From Octadecabacter sp. (GTDB taxonomy: Bacteria > Pseudomonadota > Alphaproteobacteria > Rhodobacterales > Rhodobacteraceae): a stretch of DNA of 64,000 bases. The DNA is taken from contig JAPKAD010000005.1 of NCBI GenBank assembly GCA_028825445.1, positions 62,001 to 126,000 on the forward strand, given 5' to 3'. Shown here piece after piece: positions 40,117 to 51,748 of the stretch; positions within the stretch are counted from its first letter, which is position 1, and each line of letters begins with the position of its first letter. The notes beneath the pieces are model-generated. The model searched no databases. It worked only from the letters and a program-made list of their open reading frames with translations, and was not told the DNA's origin. The translations under genes were made by a program, and so were the position numbers.

Positions 40117-41787
40117 TTAGGCCAGTCGCGAAATAACTATGGTTACTTCAGGCTTCTTGCCAACTTCACTATATGACGTCTTGCGCGCAATGGTACGCAG
40201 CTCTTTTTCTAGCTTTTCATCGTCGGCTAAGGTGCGATCGTTGGCTCGCCCTAGGAACTGGCTCAAGTCCTCTTCAAGTACATCCACGAGCGGTGCGTTA
40301 TTACTCCCCTGCTTAGGTAGACCCATAATTTCACACCACGGATCACCCATCAGATCGCCATTTTCGTCAATAATCAAAGTCACTAATACATGTCCATTAA
40401 TCGCCATGCGAATGCGGTCACGCACAACACCGTCAAACTGTCCAACTTTGATAGATCCATCAAGGTACATGCGTCCAGTCTCGATATGTTCAACTACTTT
40501 TGGCTTATTGCCGGACAGATCAACCATCATACCGTTCACTGCCAACACCCCCTGCACACCAGCGGCTTCAGCGATATTGACATGCTCGCGCAAATGGCGA
40601 TGTTCTCCATGCATCGGAATCAATGTCTGTGGCTTGATTAAATCGCGCATGGTGTCCAAATCTGGGCGGTTCGCGTGACCAGATACATGATACATACCAC
40701 CACTGGTATCATCGACCACATCCACACCCAACTCACTAAATTGGTTCATAATGTATATGACACCCTTTTCGTTTCCAGGAATAGTTTTAGAGGAAAACAG
40801 AAAAGTGTCACCCTCCCTCATGGTAATGCCCATATATTTGCCACTGGCCAATTGCGCTGACGCCGCGCGACGTTCGCCTTGAGATCCTGTTACCAACAGC
40901 AGCACATTTTCCCGAGGGAGGTTTCCTACTTCTTCAGGCGGAATCACATTTGGGAAATCGTTAAGGATGCCCACTTCTGTTGCAGCTTCAACCATGCGAC
41001 GCATGGAACGGCCCAGTAGACAAACAGATCTACCTGCGCGTTCAGCTGCAAGCGCAATCGTACGCACCCGCGACACATTGGAGGCAAATGTGGTCGCAGC
41101 AACCATGCCCTTAGCGTTAATAAGAAATTTTTCAATCTCTGGCCCGACAGTAGCTTCGCTACGTCCTTCTTCTTTGGAAAAGACATTTGTAGAGTCGCAG
41201 ACTAATGCTTTAACACCGTCATTACCCAGTGATGCCCAAAGATCGTAATCGAATGGCTCACCAATACCAGGTTCAACATCAATCTTGAAATCGCCCGTGT
41301 GGATAATACGCCCGCCCTTAGTGTCAATCACAAGTCCAGAACTTTCAGGAATAGAATGAGAAATTGGTACAAATCCAACCTCAAATGGGCCAATCTTTAC
41401 AGTTTCAGGCCATTTACCGACGGTCTTTACTATTTTATCAGAAAAACCATGTTCAGACATTTTACGCCGCGCAAGGTTAGCAGTGAATGCACGTGCATAA
41501 ATCGGCGCGCCAAGGCGTTCGTACAAATGGCCAACAGCACCAACATGGTCTTCGTGACCATGGGTAATGAAAATTGCCTCAATCTGACTTTTTCGTGCGG
41601 CGAGCCATGAAATATCAGGCAGGATTAAATCGACACCCGGTGTACTGTCCATGTCAGGGAACGTGACGCCCAAATCTACGACAATAAGTCGCTCCGCGTC
41701 CGCCGGGCCGTAGCCGTAAACGTAACAATTCATACCAATCTCGCCCGCGCCACCGAGGGGGAGATACATCAATCTAGTTTTACTCAT
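40117..41787 (-). CDS. rnj: Ribonuclease J
   Basis: A 556-residue metallo-beta-lactamase/beta-CASP ribonuclease for mRNA and rRNA processing. The zinc motif is FITHGHEDHVGAVG near residue 75, followed by THSIPESSG-like (PISHSIPESSG), HTGDFKID and the C-terminal MHGEHRHLREH. ATG 41787 overlaps coaX by eight bases. It is the distal gene of the nuo-birA-coaX-rnj string, an order seen widely in Rhodobacterales. Confidence 0.94.
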   Translation of the reverse strand: MSKTRLMYLPLGGAGEIGMNCYVYGYGPADAERLIVVDLGVTFPDMDSTPGVDLILPDISWLAARKSQIEAIFITHGHEDHVGAVGHLYERLGAPIYARAFTANLARRKMSEHGFSDKIVKTVGKWPETVKIGPFEVGFVPISHSIPESSGLVIDTKGGRIIHTGDFKIDVEPGIGEPFDYDLWASLGNDGVKALVCDSTNVFSKEEGRSEATVGPEIEKFLINAKGMVAATTFASNVSRVRTIALAAERAGRSVCLLGRSMRRMVEAATEVGILNDFPNVIPPEEVGNLPRENVLLLVTGSQGERRAASAQLASGKYMGITMREGDTFLFSSKTIPGNEKGVIYIMNQFSELGVDVVDDTSGGMYHVSGHANRPDLDTMRDLIKPQTLIPMHGEHRHLREHVNIAEAAGVQGVLAVNGMMVDLSGNKPKVVEHIETGRMYLDGSIKVGQFDGVVRDRIRMAINGHVLVTLIIDENGDLMGDPWCEIMGLPKQGSNNAPLVDVLEEDLSQFLGRANDRTLADDEKLEKELRTIARKTSYSEVGKKPEVTIVISRLA

Positions 41788-42565
41788 TTAAGTTATTTTG
41801 GTCCTTGTTGTACCCATGGATCACAGTCAATCCGTGCATCGTTAGGTCATCTTCTATTGTATCAAAAAGGGCGTAACCACTTGAAAACAATGGTGCCAAC
41901 CCTCCAGTTCCTACGACTTTCATGGGGCGGTCGTACTCGCCCTTTATCCGTTCACACAGGCCATTAATGAGGCCGACGTAGCCCCAAAAAATACCTGATT
42001 GTATACAACTCACAGTATTAGTTCCGATAACAAACTGCGGTTTAGTAATATCAACGTGAGGCAACGCGGCTGCCGCTTGGTGCAGCGCCTCAAGGCTGAG
42101 ATTCACACCCGGAGCAATCACACCTCCGACATAGGCACCATCATGAGCCACAACATCGAAGTTAGTTGCTGTACCAAAATCGACAACTACCACATCACCA
42201 CCATGGCGATCAAATGCAGCTGTTGCGTTTGCAAGACGATCGGGACCAATTTGCGTTCCCGCATCGACGCGCGGTGCGATTGGCAGTAAACAATCTGGCT
42301 TGCCGATAACATATGGACGCGTATTAAAATAACGATCCGCCATAACCCGCAGATTGAATACTACCCGCGGTACTGTGGACGAAATGATCACCTCATCTAT
42401 TTGTGCCAATATTTTATTATGATGCAGAAGCGTAGACCACCAAACAAAATACTGGTCAGCAGTGCGCTGCCATTCAGTGGCACAGCGAAAAGTGCATAAG
42501 AATTTATCCCCATCCCAGAGGGCGAAGACGGTGTTGGTATTTCCTGTATCGATACACAACAGCAT
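41780..42565 (-). CDS. coaX: Type III pantothenate kinase
   Basis: A 261-residue enzyme phosphorylating pantothenate in CoA synthesis. The ATP-phosphate motif is CIDTGNTNTVFALW at residues 4-17, then QIGPDRLANA, VDFGTATNFDVV and PGVNLSLEAL, the ASKHA-fold signature of CoaX rather than the CoaA type. ATG 42565 follows a GGGGA site; the frame continues 33 codons upstream into the birA end without support. Confidence 0.93.
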   Translation of the reverse strand: MLLCIDTGNTNTVFALWDGDKFLCTFRCATEWQRTADQYFVWWSTLLHHNKILAQIDEVIISSTVPRVVFNLRVMADRYFNTRPYVIGKPDCLLPIAPRVDAGTQIGPDRLANATAAFDRHGGDVVVVDFGTATNFDVVAHDGAYVGGVIAPGVNLSLEALHQAAAALPHVDITKPQFVIGTNTVSCIQSGIFWGYVGLINGLCERIKGEYDRPMKVVGTGGLAPLFSSGYALFDTIEDDLTMHGLTVIHGYNKDQNNLNE

Positions 42566-42578
42566 TAAGGTCCCCTTC

Positions 42579-43337
42579 TTAGAAAAAAATATCCGCCGCC
42601 GCGATATAACGCTGTCCATTGGCGGTTTTAAGGACCAAATGACCGTTTTGATCGACAGTGTCAAAACGCCCTTTTACATCTTCATTTGGAAGACGTGCAG
42701 TAATATTCTCACCTAGCTTAGCGGCACGAGCCAACCATGCGGTGCGGATAGGCGCAAATCCGTACGTGGTCAATTGGCCATCCCATTGCGCGAACGCAGA
42801 TGCAAGGTGTTTTAAGAACGTATCGGGAGTCACATCAACGCCAGTCTCATTCTTTACAGACACCGGATAAATTGCGCCATCCTCAACTTGAGACATAAGA
42901 GGAGCCGTAGTCAAATTTACGCCAATCCCAACGGCAACTCCCCACATCTTCCCGTTTACCAAAAGACTTTCCAGGAGAATACCCGCAACTTTGCCATCAT
43001 TAAGCAAGACATCATTGGGCCATTTTAAGGCAAGTTTTGGACCATCACGCATCAACTCAGACAAAGCATCATATACAGCAAGAGCAGCAACAAAGCTACG
43101 CAACGAAGCTGTTTCAAGATTTACACACGGTAACGACAATGTGCCATAAAAATTACCAACGGGAGCAACCCAAGATCTACCACGACGCCCACGCGATGCT
43201 GTTTGTTGGGTCGCAGTAAACCAAGTGGCGTTAGGATGATGCGCTGCTTGTTCGCGAGCAAGATCAAGTGTCGATGTGACTTCTTCGAATGAGAAATGAC
43301 CAACCCCAGCTGGCCAATTCACAGGTTTAATTAACAA
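42579..43337 (-). CDS. birA: Biotin-[acetyl-CoA-carboxylase] ligase without DNA-binding domain
   Basis: A 252-residue biotin protein ligase, group I: the catalytic loop is [10 protein letters not shown] near residue 50 and the lysine motif KWPNDVLL near residue 105; there is no N-terminal helix-turn-helix, so it would not repress biotin genes. The start is TTG 43337, overlapping the nuoN end by 11 bases, or GTG 43322; neither has a good ribosome site, so coupling to nuoN translation is likely. Confidence 0.9.
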   Translation of the reverse strand: MLIKPVNWPAGVGHFSFEEVTSTLDLAREQAAHHPNATWFTATQQTASRGRRGRSWVAPVGNFYGTLSLPCVNLETASLRSFVAALAVYDALSELMRDGPKLALKWPNDVLLNDGKVAGILLESLLVNGKMWGVAVGIGVNLTTAPLMSQVEDGAIYPVSVKNETGVDVTPDTFLKHLASAFAQWDGQLTTYGFAPIRTAWLARAAKLGENITARLPNEDVKGRFDTVDQNGHLVLKTANGQRYIAAADIFF

Positions 43338-44766
43338 GTGCCAACGACGCAGCTTCGGCTAGAGGTTCGATCCCAAACAAATTCACTACGCCAACAATCA
43401 TTACGGTAGCAGACGCCACCAGGAAGCCCCACAAAATAGGCGACCCATTGCGATCTAATTGAATGTCTTGTTCAGACCCAAAATACATAAAGAATACGAC
43501 GCGCAAATAATAGAAGGCCCCAATAACGGACGCTACTACGCCCGCTACCGCAAGCCATCCAAGACCCGCTTCATAAGCCGCTCGTAAGACATAAAACTTG
43601 CCAAAGAAGCCAAGCATTGGCGGCACTCCGGCCAACGAAAACAGCAACACCAACATCGCTAATGCCTTCAGTGGCTCACGTTTGGAATACATATTCAACG
43701 AAGCTATATTGGTAACAGGCATACCGTCTTTTTCCATTGATAGAATGAACGCAAACGTCCCAATATTCATCACCACATAAATCGCAAGGTAAATAAGCAT
43801 TGCTTGCACTCCAAATGCGGTTCCAGCCGCAAGGCCCATCAATGCAAAACCCATATGTGCAATTGATGAATAAGCCATCAGGCGTTTGATGTCAGTCTGA
43901 CCAATAGCTGCGATACCACCAACGAACATGGACAGGACGGACAAGAATGCAACGATTTGCTGCCAGTCAGCAACTGATTTACCAAATGCATCGTGCATCA
44001 CCCTGGCAAACAGTACCATTGCAGCAATCTTTGGCGCCGTCGCTAAAAAGGCCGTGACAGGCGTTGGCGATCCTTCATAAACATCCGGCGTCCACATATG
44101 AAAGGGGGCTGCAGACACTTTAAAGGCGAAGCCAGTTGTCATAAAAACAAGGCCAAACAACAGTCCAAGGGAAACACCACCATCCGTCGCTTTAATTATT
44201 CCAGCAAAAGAAGTGGTACCTGCGAAACCGTAAGTCAAAGATGCGCCGTAAAGTAACAAGCCCGACGACAGAGCCCCCAGCACAAAATATTTCAAGCCAG
44301 CTTCAGTAGATTTGACACTGTCTCGACGCAGGGACGCAACAACATACAAAGCAAGAGATTGAAGCTCCAAACCCATGTAAAGTAGCATCAAATCACCTGC
44401 AGAAACCATCATCATCATTCCAACAACCGATAGCATTATTAAGATCGGGTATTCGAACCGCAGCAGGTCTCTCTTAACCATGTAATCTTGGCTCATAACT
44501 AGAACAGCCGCAGCCGCAAGTAGAATGGCAACCTTGGCGAAGCGTGAAAAGGCGTCATCCACAAACATGCTGGAGAACGCAGTCGTTGTCCCCTCACCCA
44601 TGGTCGCAATCCAGAATGCAAGTGCCACAAAAAGGCCAGATGTTATCCAAACCAGCAGGGATGCTGCTTTGTCTTTCACTGTGTAAACCGCCAACAAAAG
44701 AGCACCCATCGCAAACAGCGACAAAATGATTTCAGGCGAGATGGTAGTCAGGTCTTGGGACAGCAT
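43327..44766 (-). CDS. nuoN: NADH-quinone oxidoreductase subunit N
   Basis: A 479-residue antiporter-like proton-pumping subunit in the complex I membrane arm. Family text includes [16 protein letters not shown] with the key Glu, and [16 protein letters not shown], with the pumping lysines in [16 protein letters not shown] precedes ATG 44766. It is the last nuo gene. Confidence 0.95.
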   Translation of the reverse strand: MLSQDLTTISPEIILSLFAMGALLLAVYTVKDKAASLLVWITSGLFVALAFWIATMGEGTTTAFSSMFVDDAFSRFAKVAILLAAAAVLVMSQDYMVKRDLLRFEYPILIMLSVVGMMMMVSAGDLMLLYMGLELQSLALYVVASLRRDSVKSTEAGLKYFVLGALSSGLLLYGASLTYGFAGTTSFAGIIKATDGGVSLGLLFGLVFMTTGFAFKVSAAPFHMWTPDVYEGSPTPVTAFLATAPKIAAMVLFARVMHDAFGKSVADWQQIVAFLSVLSMFVGGIAAIGQTDIKRLMAYSSIAHMGFALMGLAAGTAFGVQAMLIYLAIYVVMNIGTFAFILSMEKDGMPVTNIASLNMYSKREPLKALAMLVLLFSLAGVPPMLGFFGKFYVLRAAYEAGLGWLAVAGVVASVIGAFYYLRVVFFMYFGSEQDIQLDRNGSPILWGFLVASATVMIVGVVNLFGIEPLAEAASLALVN

Positions 44767-44777
44767 CTGTCTTTTCC

Positions 44778-46319
44778 TTAGTTCTGTGCCATTTGCGTGG
44801 TCACATCATACGCAGCCTGAGCAGTTTCAACGTGAACAACCAATGCTGTGACTGATGGTCCAATAATATCAGTAACTAGGGCGGGATAAATGCCCAAAAG
44901 CAGAGTCATGATTACCAACGGAGTGAATACCCAACGTTCACGGGTTGTCATATCAGTGATAGTTTTCAAGCTTTCCTTGATCAGATCACCCATAACAACA
45001 CGGCGATAAAGCCAGAGTGCGTAAGCCGCAGACAAAATCACACCAGACGTTGCCACTGCAGCAATCCATGTGTTGACTTGAAACACACCAACAAGTGTAA
45101 GAAATTCACCAACAAAGCCAGATGTTCCAGGCAATCCGACATTTGCCATAGTAAAGAACATGAAAATCATAGCGTAAGCGGGCATGCGATTTACAAGACC
45201 ACCGTAGGCATCAATTTCACGGGTGTGCATGCGATCATAAATCACTCCAACACAAAGGAATAATGCTCCCGAAATAAACCCATGTGAGATCATCTGGAAG
45301 ATCGCACCATCAAGACCTTGTTGGTTAAACGTGAATATGCCCATCGTTACAAAACCCATATGGGCTACAGACGAATAAGCAATCAATTTTTTCATGTCGA
45401 CTTGCACAAGAGCAACAAGTGATGTGTACACAATAGCAATTGCAGACATCCAAAGGACCATCGGCGCCATAACGTCTGATCCCACAGGGAACATCGGCAA
45501 GGAAAAGCGTAAGAAACCGTAACCACCCATTTTTAAGAGTATCGCCGCAAGTACGACCGATCCTGCTGTTGGAGCCTGTACGTGCGCGTCAGGGAGCCAA
45601 GTATGGAATGGCCACATCGGCATTTTTACCGCAAAGGAAGCAAAAAATGCAAGCCACAATAGCGTCTGCATACCACCAACAATTTGGATTCCAAGGATCG
45701 AAAAATCATCAGTGCCAAACTGAAAGCCCATCAAAGATGGAATGTCGGTAGTACCTGCCGCCGAAAACATGCCTATCATCGCCACCAGCATTAAAACAGA
45801 GCCGAGGAAGGTATACAGGAAGAATTTAAAAGACGCATAAATACGGTTCTTACCACCCCAAATACCAATAATTAAGAACATTGGAATCAGGCCAGCTTCA
45901 AAGAAAAGATAGAATAGCACCAAATCCAGAGCCATGAACACGCCAAGCATCAGAGTTTCTAATAACAGAAACGCTATCATGTATTCTTTGACACGTATAT
46001 TCACTGACCAGCAAGATACTATTACAATGGGCATCAGGAACGTGGTGAGCATGACGAACAGAATCGAAATTCCGTCAACGCCTAATTTATAATTTAGTCC
46101 CATGATCCATGTGCGTTCTTCAACAAATTGGAAACTTGTATCCTGAGCATTGAACCCGAACAAAATAAAAAGTGACACTATCAGCGTCATTGAAGTAGCG
46201 GCCATGGCTAACCATTTAGCATTTCGCTGCGCATCTTCATCATCGCCCCGCAAAAAAAGCGCAAGAATACCAGCGGCTAACGCCGGAATAAACGTTGTGA
46301 TGGAAAGTAGATTATCCAT
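44778..46319 (-). CDS. nuoM: NADH-quinone oxidoreductase subunit M
   Basis: A 513-residue antiporter-like subunit of the membrane arm. It has [18 protein letters not shown] with the conserved Glu, [14 protein letters not shown], and [18 protein letters not shown] with its pumping Lys. The start ATG shares one base with the nuoL stop, a tightly coupled junction. Confidence 0.96.
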   Translation of the reverse strand: MDNLLSITTFIPALAAGILALFLRGDDEDAQRNAKWLAMAATSMTLIVSLFILFGFNAQDTSFQFVEERTWIMGLNYKLGVDGISILFVMLTTFLMPIVIVSCWSVNIRVKEYMIAFLLLETLMLGVFMALDLVLFYLFFEAGLIPMFLIIGIWGGKNRIYASFKFFLYTFLGSVLMLVAMIGMFSAAGTTDIPSLMGFQFGTDDFSILGIQIVGGMQTLLWLAFFASFAVKMPMWPFHTWLPDAHVQAPTAGSVVLAAILLKMGGYGFLRFSLPMFPVGSDVMAPMVLWMSAIAIVYTSLVALVQVDMKKLIAYSSVAHMGFVTMGIFTFNQQGLDGAIFQMISHGFISGALFLCVGVIYDRMHTREIDAYGGLVNRMPAYAMIFMFFTMANVGLPGTSGFVGEFLTLVGVFQVNTWIAAVATSGVILSAAYALWLYRRVVMGDLIKESLKTITDMTTRERWVFTPLVIMTLLLGIYPALVTDIIGPSVTALVVHVETAQAAYDVTTQMAQN

Positions 46320-48457
46320 TATTCATAGTTCCCCGTGATCGTAAAGTAAGTGAGGATCACGGCTAAGCCGATTACCATAGCAAACGCGTAGGTAAAAACA
46401 TAACCTGACTGGGCACGCCCCGCGAGGCGGGTCAACATGGGGATTATCCCTAGCGCAAGTCCATTAAGGCTGCCGTCAATCACATTGCCGTCACCACGCT
46501 TCCACAGGAACCTGCCCAGCCCCATTATGGGCTTTATTAATATTGCTGCATAAAGTTCATCAAAATACCATTTATTTAACAATAATCTGAAGAGTGGCGC
46601 CTGCTGTTGAGCCAGTTGACGAGGCAAATGCGGGCTTCGAATATAGAAAAACCAAGCGGTGGCAAAGCCCAACACCATCGCGATAAATGGCGATAGTTTC
46701 ACCCAGATTGGGACGGTATGCGCATCATCAAGGATAGTATTTTCGGGCGAGACATAAATCGCACCATGCCCCGGTTCACCTGCAAATATATAATGTACCT
46801 TGGCATGACTTTCAGCGTCACCATCAGCAGTTTCATCACCATAGTTCTTAACAACCTCATTAGCATGATCATCGCTACTTTCAGCATCGTGCGTACCCTG
46901 TTCAGCGTAAGCCAAACCAAAATACTGACCTACATATTTTGCATTTCCAAAGAACGGTTTGTAAAAAACCATGCCCGAAAAAATTGCGCCTATCGCCAGG
47001 ATAGCCAGGGGAACAAGCATAACTTTTGGAGATTCATGAGCATGTTCATGAGTATGCTTGTCACCGCGCGATTTTCCATAAAACGTCAAAAACATGAGAC
47101 GCCAGCTATAAAAACTTGTAAACAATGCCGCAACTACCAACATCCAAAATGCGTAGCCTCCACCCGCTGCGTAAGCAGATTCAATTATCGCATCCTTTGA
47201 CACAAAACCCGCAAAACCAATAGGAAACCCAACATACAGCAACGGAACACCAAAACCTGTTATTGCTAACGTTCCAATCATCATTGCTCGGAAGGTCCAA
47301 GGCAGTTTGTGGCGGAGGCCACCGTAGTTACGCATATCCTGCTCGTGGTGCATCCCGTGAATTATTGAACCAGCTCCAAGAAATAACATAGCTTTAAAAA
47401 ACGCATGAGTTAGCAAATGGAACATAGCAACAGAATAGACCCCTAAGCCTGCGGCCACAAACATGTAGCCCAACTGAGACATAGTCGAATACGCTATTAC
47501 GCGTTTGATATCATTTTGTACAAGACCAATGGTCGCCGCCACAAAAGCCGTAGAAGCACCGATAAACACCACAAAACTAGTCGCGGATGGAGCAAATTCC
47601 ATTATTGGCGACATACGGCAGACAAGGAAAACACCCGCTGTGACCATTGTCGCTGCGTGGATCAGCGCAGACACAGGAGTCGGGCCTTCCATTGCATCTG
47701 GTAACCATGTGTGCAGAAATAGTTGTGCTGATTTACCCATGGCACCAATGAATAGAAGTACTGCTATCACTTCCGCTGCGTTCCACTCGTTCCACAAAAA
47801 TGTCAGCGTTGTATCAGAAATTGCAGGTGCCTCTGCAAATATCACATCAAAATTAACTGAGCCCGTGAGATAGAAGATGGCAAAGATGCCCAATGCAAAG
47901 CCAAAGTCGCCTACGCGGTTAACAACGAACGCCTTTATAGCAGCGGCATTGGCAGATGGTTTCTTATAGTAAAAACCAATTAATAAATAAGATGCGACAC
48001 CCACACCTTCCCAACCAAAAAACATCTGCACAAGATTGTCAGCTGTTACCAGCATCAACATAGCAAACGTAAAGAAACTTAAATAAGCAAAAAAACGTGC
48101 CTTGTACGCAGTGTCTGGAAACTGGCTGTCATTAGCCATGTACCCAAACGAATAAAGGTGAACCAAAGCTGACACAGTATTGATCACCACCAACATTATC
48201 GCTGTCAAACGATCCATGCGAATGCCCCAAGAGGTATCCAGCGTTCCCGACTGGATCCAGCGCATTAACTCAACTGTATAATAGCCGTTCTCATGAGCGT
48301 TCGCATCAAACGTTAACAAGGTAATCCAGCTTAAAAATGCCGCAAGAAACAACAGACCTGTAGTCAACCACTGGGCCGCAACCTCACCTATGATTTTCCA
48401 GCCAAAGCCCCCGACAATGGCGCCAACAAGTGGGGCGAATAAGGTAATGGTTTCCAT
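46319..48457 (-). CDS. nuoL: NADH-quinone oxidoreductase subunit L
   Basis: A 712-residue distal proton-pumping subunit. [19 protein letters not shown] carries the conserved Glu, [20 protein letters not shown] is the channel signature, and the C-terminal part has the long lateral helix that braces the arm. A His/Asp-rich stretch near residues 530-560 ([11 protein letters not shown]) lies in a loop and is a variable insert. It is followed by nuoM with a one-base overlap. Confidence 0.96.
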   Translation of the reverse strand: METITLFAPLVGAIVGGFGWKIIGEVAAQWLTTGLLFLAAFLSWITLLTFDANAHENGYYTVELMRWIQSGTLDTSWGIRMDRLTAIMLVVINTVSALVHLYSFGYMANDSQFPDTAYKARFFAYLSFFTFAMLMLVTADNLVQMFFGWEGVGVASYLLIGFYYKKPSANAAAIKAFVVNRVGDFGFALGIFAIFYLTGSVNFDVIFAEAPAISDTTLTFLWNEWNAAEVIAVLLFIGAMGKSAQLFLHTWLPDAMEGPTPVSALIHAATMVTAGVFLVCRMSPIMEFAPSATSFVVFIGASTAFVAATIGLVQNDIKRVIAYSTMSQLGYMFVAAGLGVYSVAMFHLLTHAFFKAMLFLGAGSIIHGMHHEQDMRNYGGLRHKLPWTFRAMMIGTLAITGFGVPLLYVGFPIGFAGFVSKDAIIESAYAAGGGYAFWMLVVAALFTSFYSWRLMFLTFYGKSRGDKHTHEHAHESPKVMLVPLAILAIGAIFSGMVFYKPFFGNAKYVGQYFGLAYAEQGTHDAESSDDHANEVVKNYGDETADGDAESHAKVHYIFAGEPGHGAIYVSPENTILDDAHTVPIWVKLSPFIAMVLGFATAWFFYIRSPHLPRQLAQQQAPLFRLLLNKWYFDELYAAILIKPIMGLGRFLWKRGDGNVIDGSLNGLALGIIPMLTRLAGRAQSGYVFTYAFAMVIGLAVILTYFTITGNYE

Positions 48458-48462
48458 GGGTC

Positions 48463-48768
48463 TTAACCTTTCATGACATTGACGTCTTCGACATCAATCG
48501 TTCCGCGGTTACGGAAGAAACACACTAGTATAGCAAGACCAATAGCTGCTTCTGCTGCGGCTACCGTCAGAACGAACAAGGTAAAAATTTGCCCCGCAAG
48601 GTCACCAAGATAACTGGAGAATGCTACAAAATTAATATTAACCGCGAGCAACATCAGTTCGATACTCATTAACAGGATGATCACATTTTTGCGGTTAAGA
48701 AAAAGTCCGAAAATGCCAATGACAAAAAGAGCAGCAGCGACTATTAAATAATGTTCAAGTCCAATCAT
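48463..48768 (-). CDS. nuoK: NADH-quinone oxidoreductase subunit K
   Basis: A 101-residue three-helix subunit (ND4L). [15 protein letters not shown] contains the first conserved membrane Glu and [12 protein letters not shown] the second; both are needed for proton movement in the family. It sits two bases after nuoJ and five before nuoL. Confidence 0.95.
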   Translation of the reverse strand: MIGLEHYLIVAAALFVIGIFGLFLNRKNVIILLMSIELMLLAVNINFVAFSSYLGDLAGQIFTLFVLTVAAAEAAIGLAILVCFFRNRGTIDVEDVNVMKG

Positions 48769-48770
48769 TA

Positions 48771-49376
48771 CTATAGTCCCTGTCCTGATTTAACGTCTTT
48801 GAGTTCCATCGCCTTCGCCGGATCGCGTGACATTTGCACCATCACGTTCTGGCGTTTGACGTCTGTGCGATGGCGCAAGGTCAACACAATCGCTCCGATC
48901 ATGGCAACCAGCAGGATCAGACCTGAAAGCTGAAAGATAAGGAAGTAATCATCATAAATTACGAGGCCAAGCTGTTTTGTGTTTTCAACGTCCAAAATTG
49001 GTTGTGCAAGGCGACCTTCGAAACCGTCCGAATAATCCCAAAATCCAAATGCCAGGGCTAGTTGCATTAACAAAATAACGCCTATCAGTAAAGCCAAAGG
49101 CATGTAGCGCGCCATTTCAGCCTTGAGTTCGGCAAAATCCACATCAAGCATCATTACAACAAACAAGAATAATACCGCTACAGCGCCAACATAAACAATT
49201 ATTAAAAGCATCGCTACAAATTCTGCACCAAGCAGTACAAACAGGCCTGCCGAAGACAGGAAAGCAAGTATTAACCATAGGACAGAATGCACAGGATTAC
49301 GAGCTAGAACAGTCATAAGACCGCCACCAATCGTCGTTATCGCAAACGCATAAAAGGCAATCACTATTGGGGTCAT
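48771..49376 (-). CDS. nuoJ: NADH-quinone oxidoreductase subunit J
   Basis: A 201-residue membrane subunit (ND6). It begins with five hydrophobic helices, including the conserved [19 protein letters not shown] helix with its pi-bulge Tyr/Gly region. The ATG overlaps the preceding AhpD-like gene by four bases. Confidence 0.95.
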   Translation of the reverse strand: MTPIVIAFYAFAITTIGGGLMTVLARNPVHSVLWLILAFLSSAGLFVLLGAEFVAMLLIIVYVGAVAVLFLFVVMMLDVDFAELKAEMARYMPLALLIGVILLMQLALAFGFWDYSDGFEGRLAQPILDVENTKQLGLVIYDDYFLIFQLSGLILLVAMIGAIVLTLRHRTDVKRQNVMVQMSRDPAKAMELKDVKSGQGL

Positions 49377-49810
49377 GTGGCTGTATCCTTCTGTGCAACG
49401 TCTTTGTCGAATACGCCTTGGGCTAGTTCCATAGCCTTAGTCATTACAGAAGCGCCACCAAACATGCCTGCCATAACAATTGTTTCACTAACTTCTTTAT
49501 GGGTAGCACCAGCTTCGAGCGCGTGACGCACCGTTAATCTGATTTGCGGTTCCGCCATTATACCTTGGGCAAGCCCACCCTGAATAGTCAGGCCCTGCAA
49601 CGTCAACAACAATTTGGTCTTGGCGTCCATCGTATCCGGGTCTGCCCCCTTGCCCAAAAACTGTTCCATCAATTCTTTGGACATCGTCGGGAAGAGATCT
49701 TCGACCCCCTTCATAGATTCCTTCATGACATCAGCAAACTCAGGACTCACACCTTTTGCCCAATCCTGTCCAGCTTTCATCCATACCTCAAAGGGGTTAT
49801 TATCACTCAT
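49373..49810 (-). CDS. Carboxymuconolactone decarboxylase/AhpD-like protein in the nuo operon
   Basis: A 145-residue soluble helical protein, with the CMD-like core [13 protein letters not shown] (about residues 68-80) and [22 protein letters not shown]-like helices near residue 100. The Cys-x-x-Cys pair that makes AhpD a peroxidase partner is absent; there is no Cys at all. ATGA overlaps with nuoI upstream and nuoJ downstream place it firmly in the operon. As I recall it, such a gene is found at this place in other Rhodobacterales, so a link to complex I is plausible but unproven. Confidence 0.85.
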   Translation of the reverse strand: MSDNNPFEVWMKAGQDWAKGVSPEFADVMKESMKGVEDLFPTMSKELMEQFLGKGADPDTMDAKTKLLLTLQGLTIQGGLAQGIMAEPQIRLTVRHALEAGATHKEVSETIVMAGMFGGASVMTKAMELAQGVFDKDVAQKDTAT

Positions 49811-50301
49811 CGGTACGGTGCATCCATTTCGAGGTTCCTGGAAATTTCAGATTCCCAACGATCTCCGTTATCAAGCAACTTTTCTTTATCGTAATATAAT
49901 TCTTCTCGAGTTTCAGTGGAAAATTCAAAATTTGGACCTTCAACAATTGCATCTACCGGGCAGGCTTCTTGGCAGAACCCGCAGTAAATACATTTAGTCA
50001 TGTCGATGTCATAGCGTGTGGTGCGCCGCGACCCATCATCCCGTGGTTCGGCGTCAATAGTGATAGCTTGCGCGGGACACACAGCCTCACACAATTTACA
50101 AGCAATGCAGCGTTCCTCGCCATTGGCATAACGCCGTAGGGCGTGCTCTCCACGAAAACGTGGAGATAGCGGACCTTTTTCGTGCGGATAATTTAGCGTC
50201 ACTTTGGGCGCAAAAAAGTACTTGAACCCAAGACCAAAGCCCTTCCAAATATCTGCCAACAAAAAGTACTTCGCGGCGCGGGTGTAATCGATTTGTGTCA
50301 T
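49807..50301 (-). CDS. nuoI: NADH-quinone oxidoreductase subunit I
   Basis: A 164-residue ferredoxin-like subunit carrying two 4Fe-4S clusters (N6a and N6b), with [16 protein letters not shown] and [21 protein letters not shown] five bases before ATG 50301 fixes the start. It connects the peripheral arm to NuoB. Confidence 0.96.
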   Translation of the reverse strand: MTQIDYTRAAKYFLLADIWKGFGLGFKYFFAPKVTLNYPHEKGPLSPRFRGEHALRRYANGEERCIACKLCEAVCPAQAITIDAEPRDDGSRRTTRYDIDMTKCIYCGFCQEACPVDAIVEGPNFEFSTETREELYYDKEKLLDNGDRWESEISRNLEMDAPYR

Positions 50302-50302
50302 A

Positions 50303-51343
50303 TCAGCCTCCAACTGCCCAGCGGGCCCAAAAGCCGCCGAATACTTCAAATTTTGCTAGGAAAGACACCAACACTACCCAAAACAACGACAAAGGCAGGA
50401 AGATTTTCCAGCCAACCCGCATCAGTTGGTCATATCGGTACCGCGGCGTGATAGCCTTCACCATTGCAAAGAGAAAAAAGGCGAAAGCCATTTTTAGGAT
50501 AAGCCATCCAATACCGTCTGGCAAGAACGGTACAGGGGATAACCAGCCACCAAGGAACAATAGTGACACTAGCGCGCACATCAAAACAACGGCCAGCAAT
50601 TCACCAATCATAAACAAAAGAAACGGAGTGGATGAATATTCAACTTGATAGCCTGCAACCAACTCCGATTCTGCTTCAGGTAGGTCAAATGGTGGACGGT
50701 TTGTTTCAGCCAAAGCACTGATGAAAAATAAAATCATCATCGGAAAATGTGGGATAAAGTACCAGTTCAACAACCCCAAGTCACCACTTTGTGCAGCAAC
50801 AATATCACCAAAATTCAGCGAACCAGTCGTGATGATTACACCAATAATTATTAATCCAAGAGAGACCTCATAAGAAATCATCTGTGCAGCGGACCGCAGC
50901 GATCCCAAAAACGGATACTTAGAGTTGCTTGCCCAACCGCCCATGATCACGCCGTAAACCTCCAATGACGATACTGCGAAGATAAACAAAACAGCGACAT
51001 TAATATCAGCCAAAATCCAACCGTCATTAAATGGAATAACCGACCAAGCAACCACTGCCAATGTGAACGATATCATCGGAGCAAGAAAGAACACTGCCTT
51101 ATCAGCCCCAGCAGGGACGACTACCTCTTTGACTATATACTTGATGAAATCTGCAAAAGACTGCAATAAGCCAAAAACACCAACAACATTTGGCCCTTTG
51201 CGCATCTGAACAGCAGCCCAGACTTTACGATCAGCGTACATCAAGAACGCCAATGCCACTAGAAGTGGGATCAGGATCAACAGACATTGCCCAAGAATCA
51301 GTAGGACGATCCCAAGGTTTGTGTTGGTAAAAAATTCGATCAT
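50303..51343 (-). CDS. nuoH: NADH-quinone oxidoreductase subunit H
   Basis: A 346-residue membrane subunit that forms much of the quinone-binding cavity with NuoB and NuoD. The conserved Glu-rich loop [18 protein letters not shown] is intact, as is [17 protein letters not shown] near the N-terminus. AAGGGA precedes ATG 51343. The nuoI start is only one base past its end. Confidence 0.96.
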   Translation of the reverse strand: MIEFFTNTNLGIVLLILGQCLLILIPLLVALAFLMYADRKVWAAVQMRKGPNVVGVFGLLQSFADFIKYIVKEVVVPAGADKAVFFLAPMISFTLAVVAWSVIPFNDGWILADINVAVLFIFAVSSLEVYGVIMGGWASNSKYPFLGSLRSAAQMISYEVSLGLIIIGVIITTGSLNFGDIVAAQSGDLGLLNWYFIPHFPMMILFFISALAETNRPPFDLPEAESELVAGYQVEYSSTPFLLFMIGELLAVVLMCALVSLLFLGGWLSPVPFLPDGIGWLILKMAFAFFLFAMVKAITPRYRYDQLMRVGWKIFLPLSLFWVVLVSFLAKFEVFGGFWARWAVGG

Positions 51344-51368
51344 ATTAATTCCCTTAGCCCCTTGGCCC

Positions 51369-51746
51369 TTAGACCGTTGGGATTGATCGGCGCGCACATT
51401 CAGCAACCGTCACTTCCGCGTCTAACGTCTTTGGTCCGCGTGGCAAAGCAGGCGAAATAGTGTAGACTGCATCTCCTACCCAAACACCACCTTCTTCGTC
51501 AACTAGGGTGCGTACATTTCGTGCAAACCCATACCCCCTAATCAATGCATATTGAGCCGCAGCACATTCAGCATAATCCGTTACATCCTGCGCTATTCCT
51601 GAATTCACTAATTTAACATAAAAACTCACTAAATCACCTTCCAGCAGTCGGGTTTCGATCCCTTCATAACGGATCGGACCTGATGGAGCGGTCGTGGTAG
51701 CTCCACATGCAACAAGCGCAGTTAATGCTATAATGGCAGAGCGCAT
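51369..51746 (-). CDS. Predicted lipoprotein within the nuo operon
   Basis: A 125-residue protein with a lipoprotein signal whose lipobox is LVAC (Cys about residue 14). The mature part has four further cysteines... two are close together ([11 protein letters not shown], and [11 protein letters not shown] at the end), compatible with a disulfide in the periplasm. It lies two bases after nuoG and 25 before nuoH. No named family is recognised; the same slot in related genomes holds an uncharacterised gene. Its location outside the membrane face where complex I works suggests assembly, stability or simple co-expression. Confidence 0.82.
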   Translation of the reverse strand: MRSAIIALTALVACGATTTAPSGPIRYEGIETRLLEGDLVSFYVKLVNSGIAQDVTDYAECAAAQYALIRGYGFARNVRTLVDEEGGVWVGDAVYTISPALPRGPKTLDAEVTVAECARRSIPTV

Positions 51747-51748
51747 GA

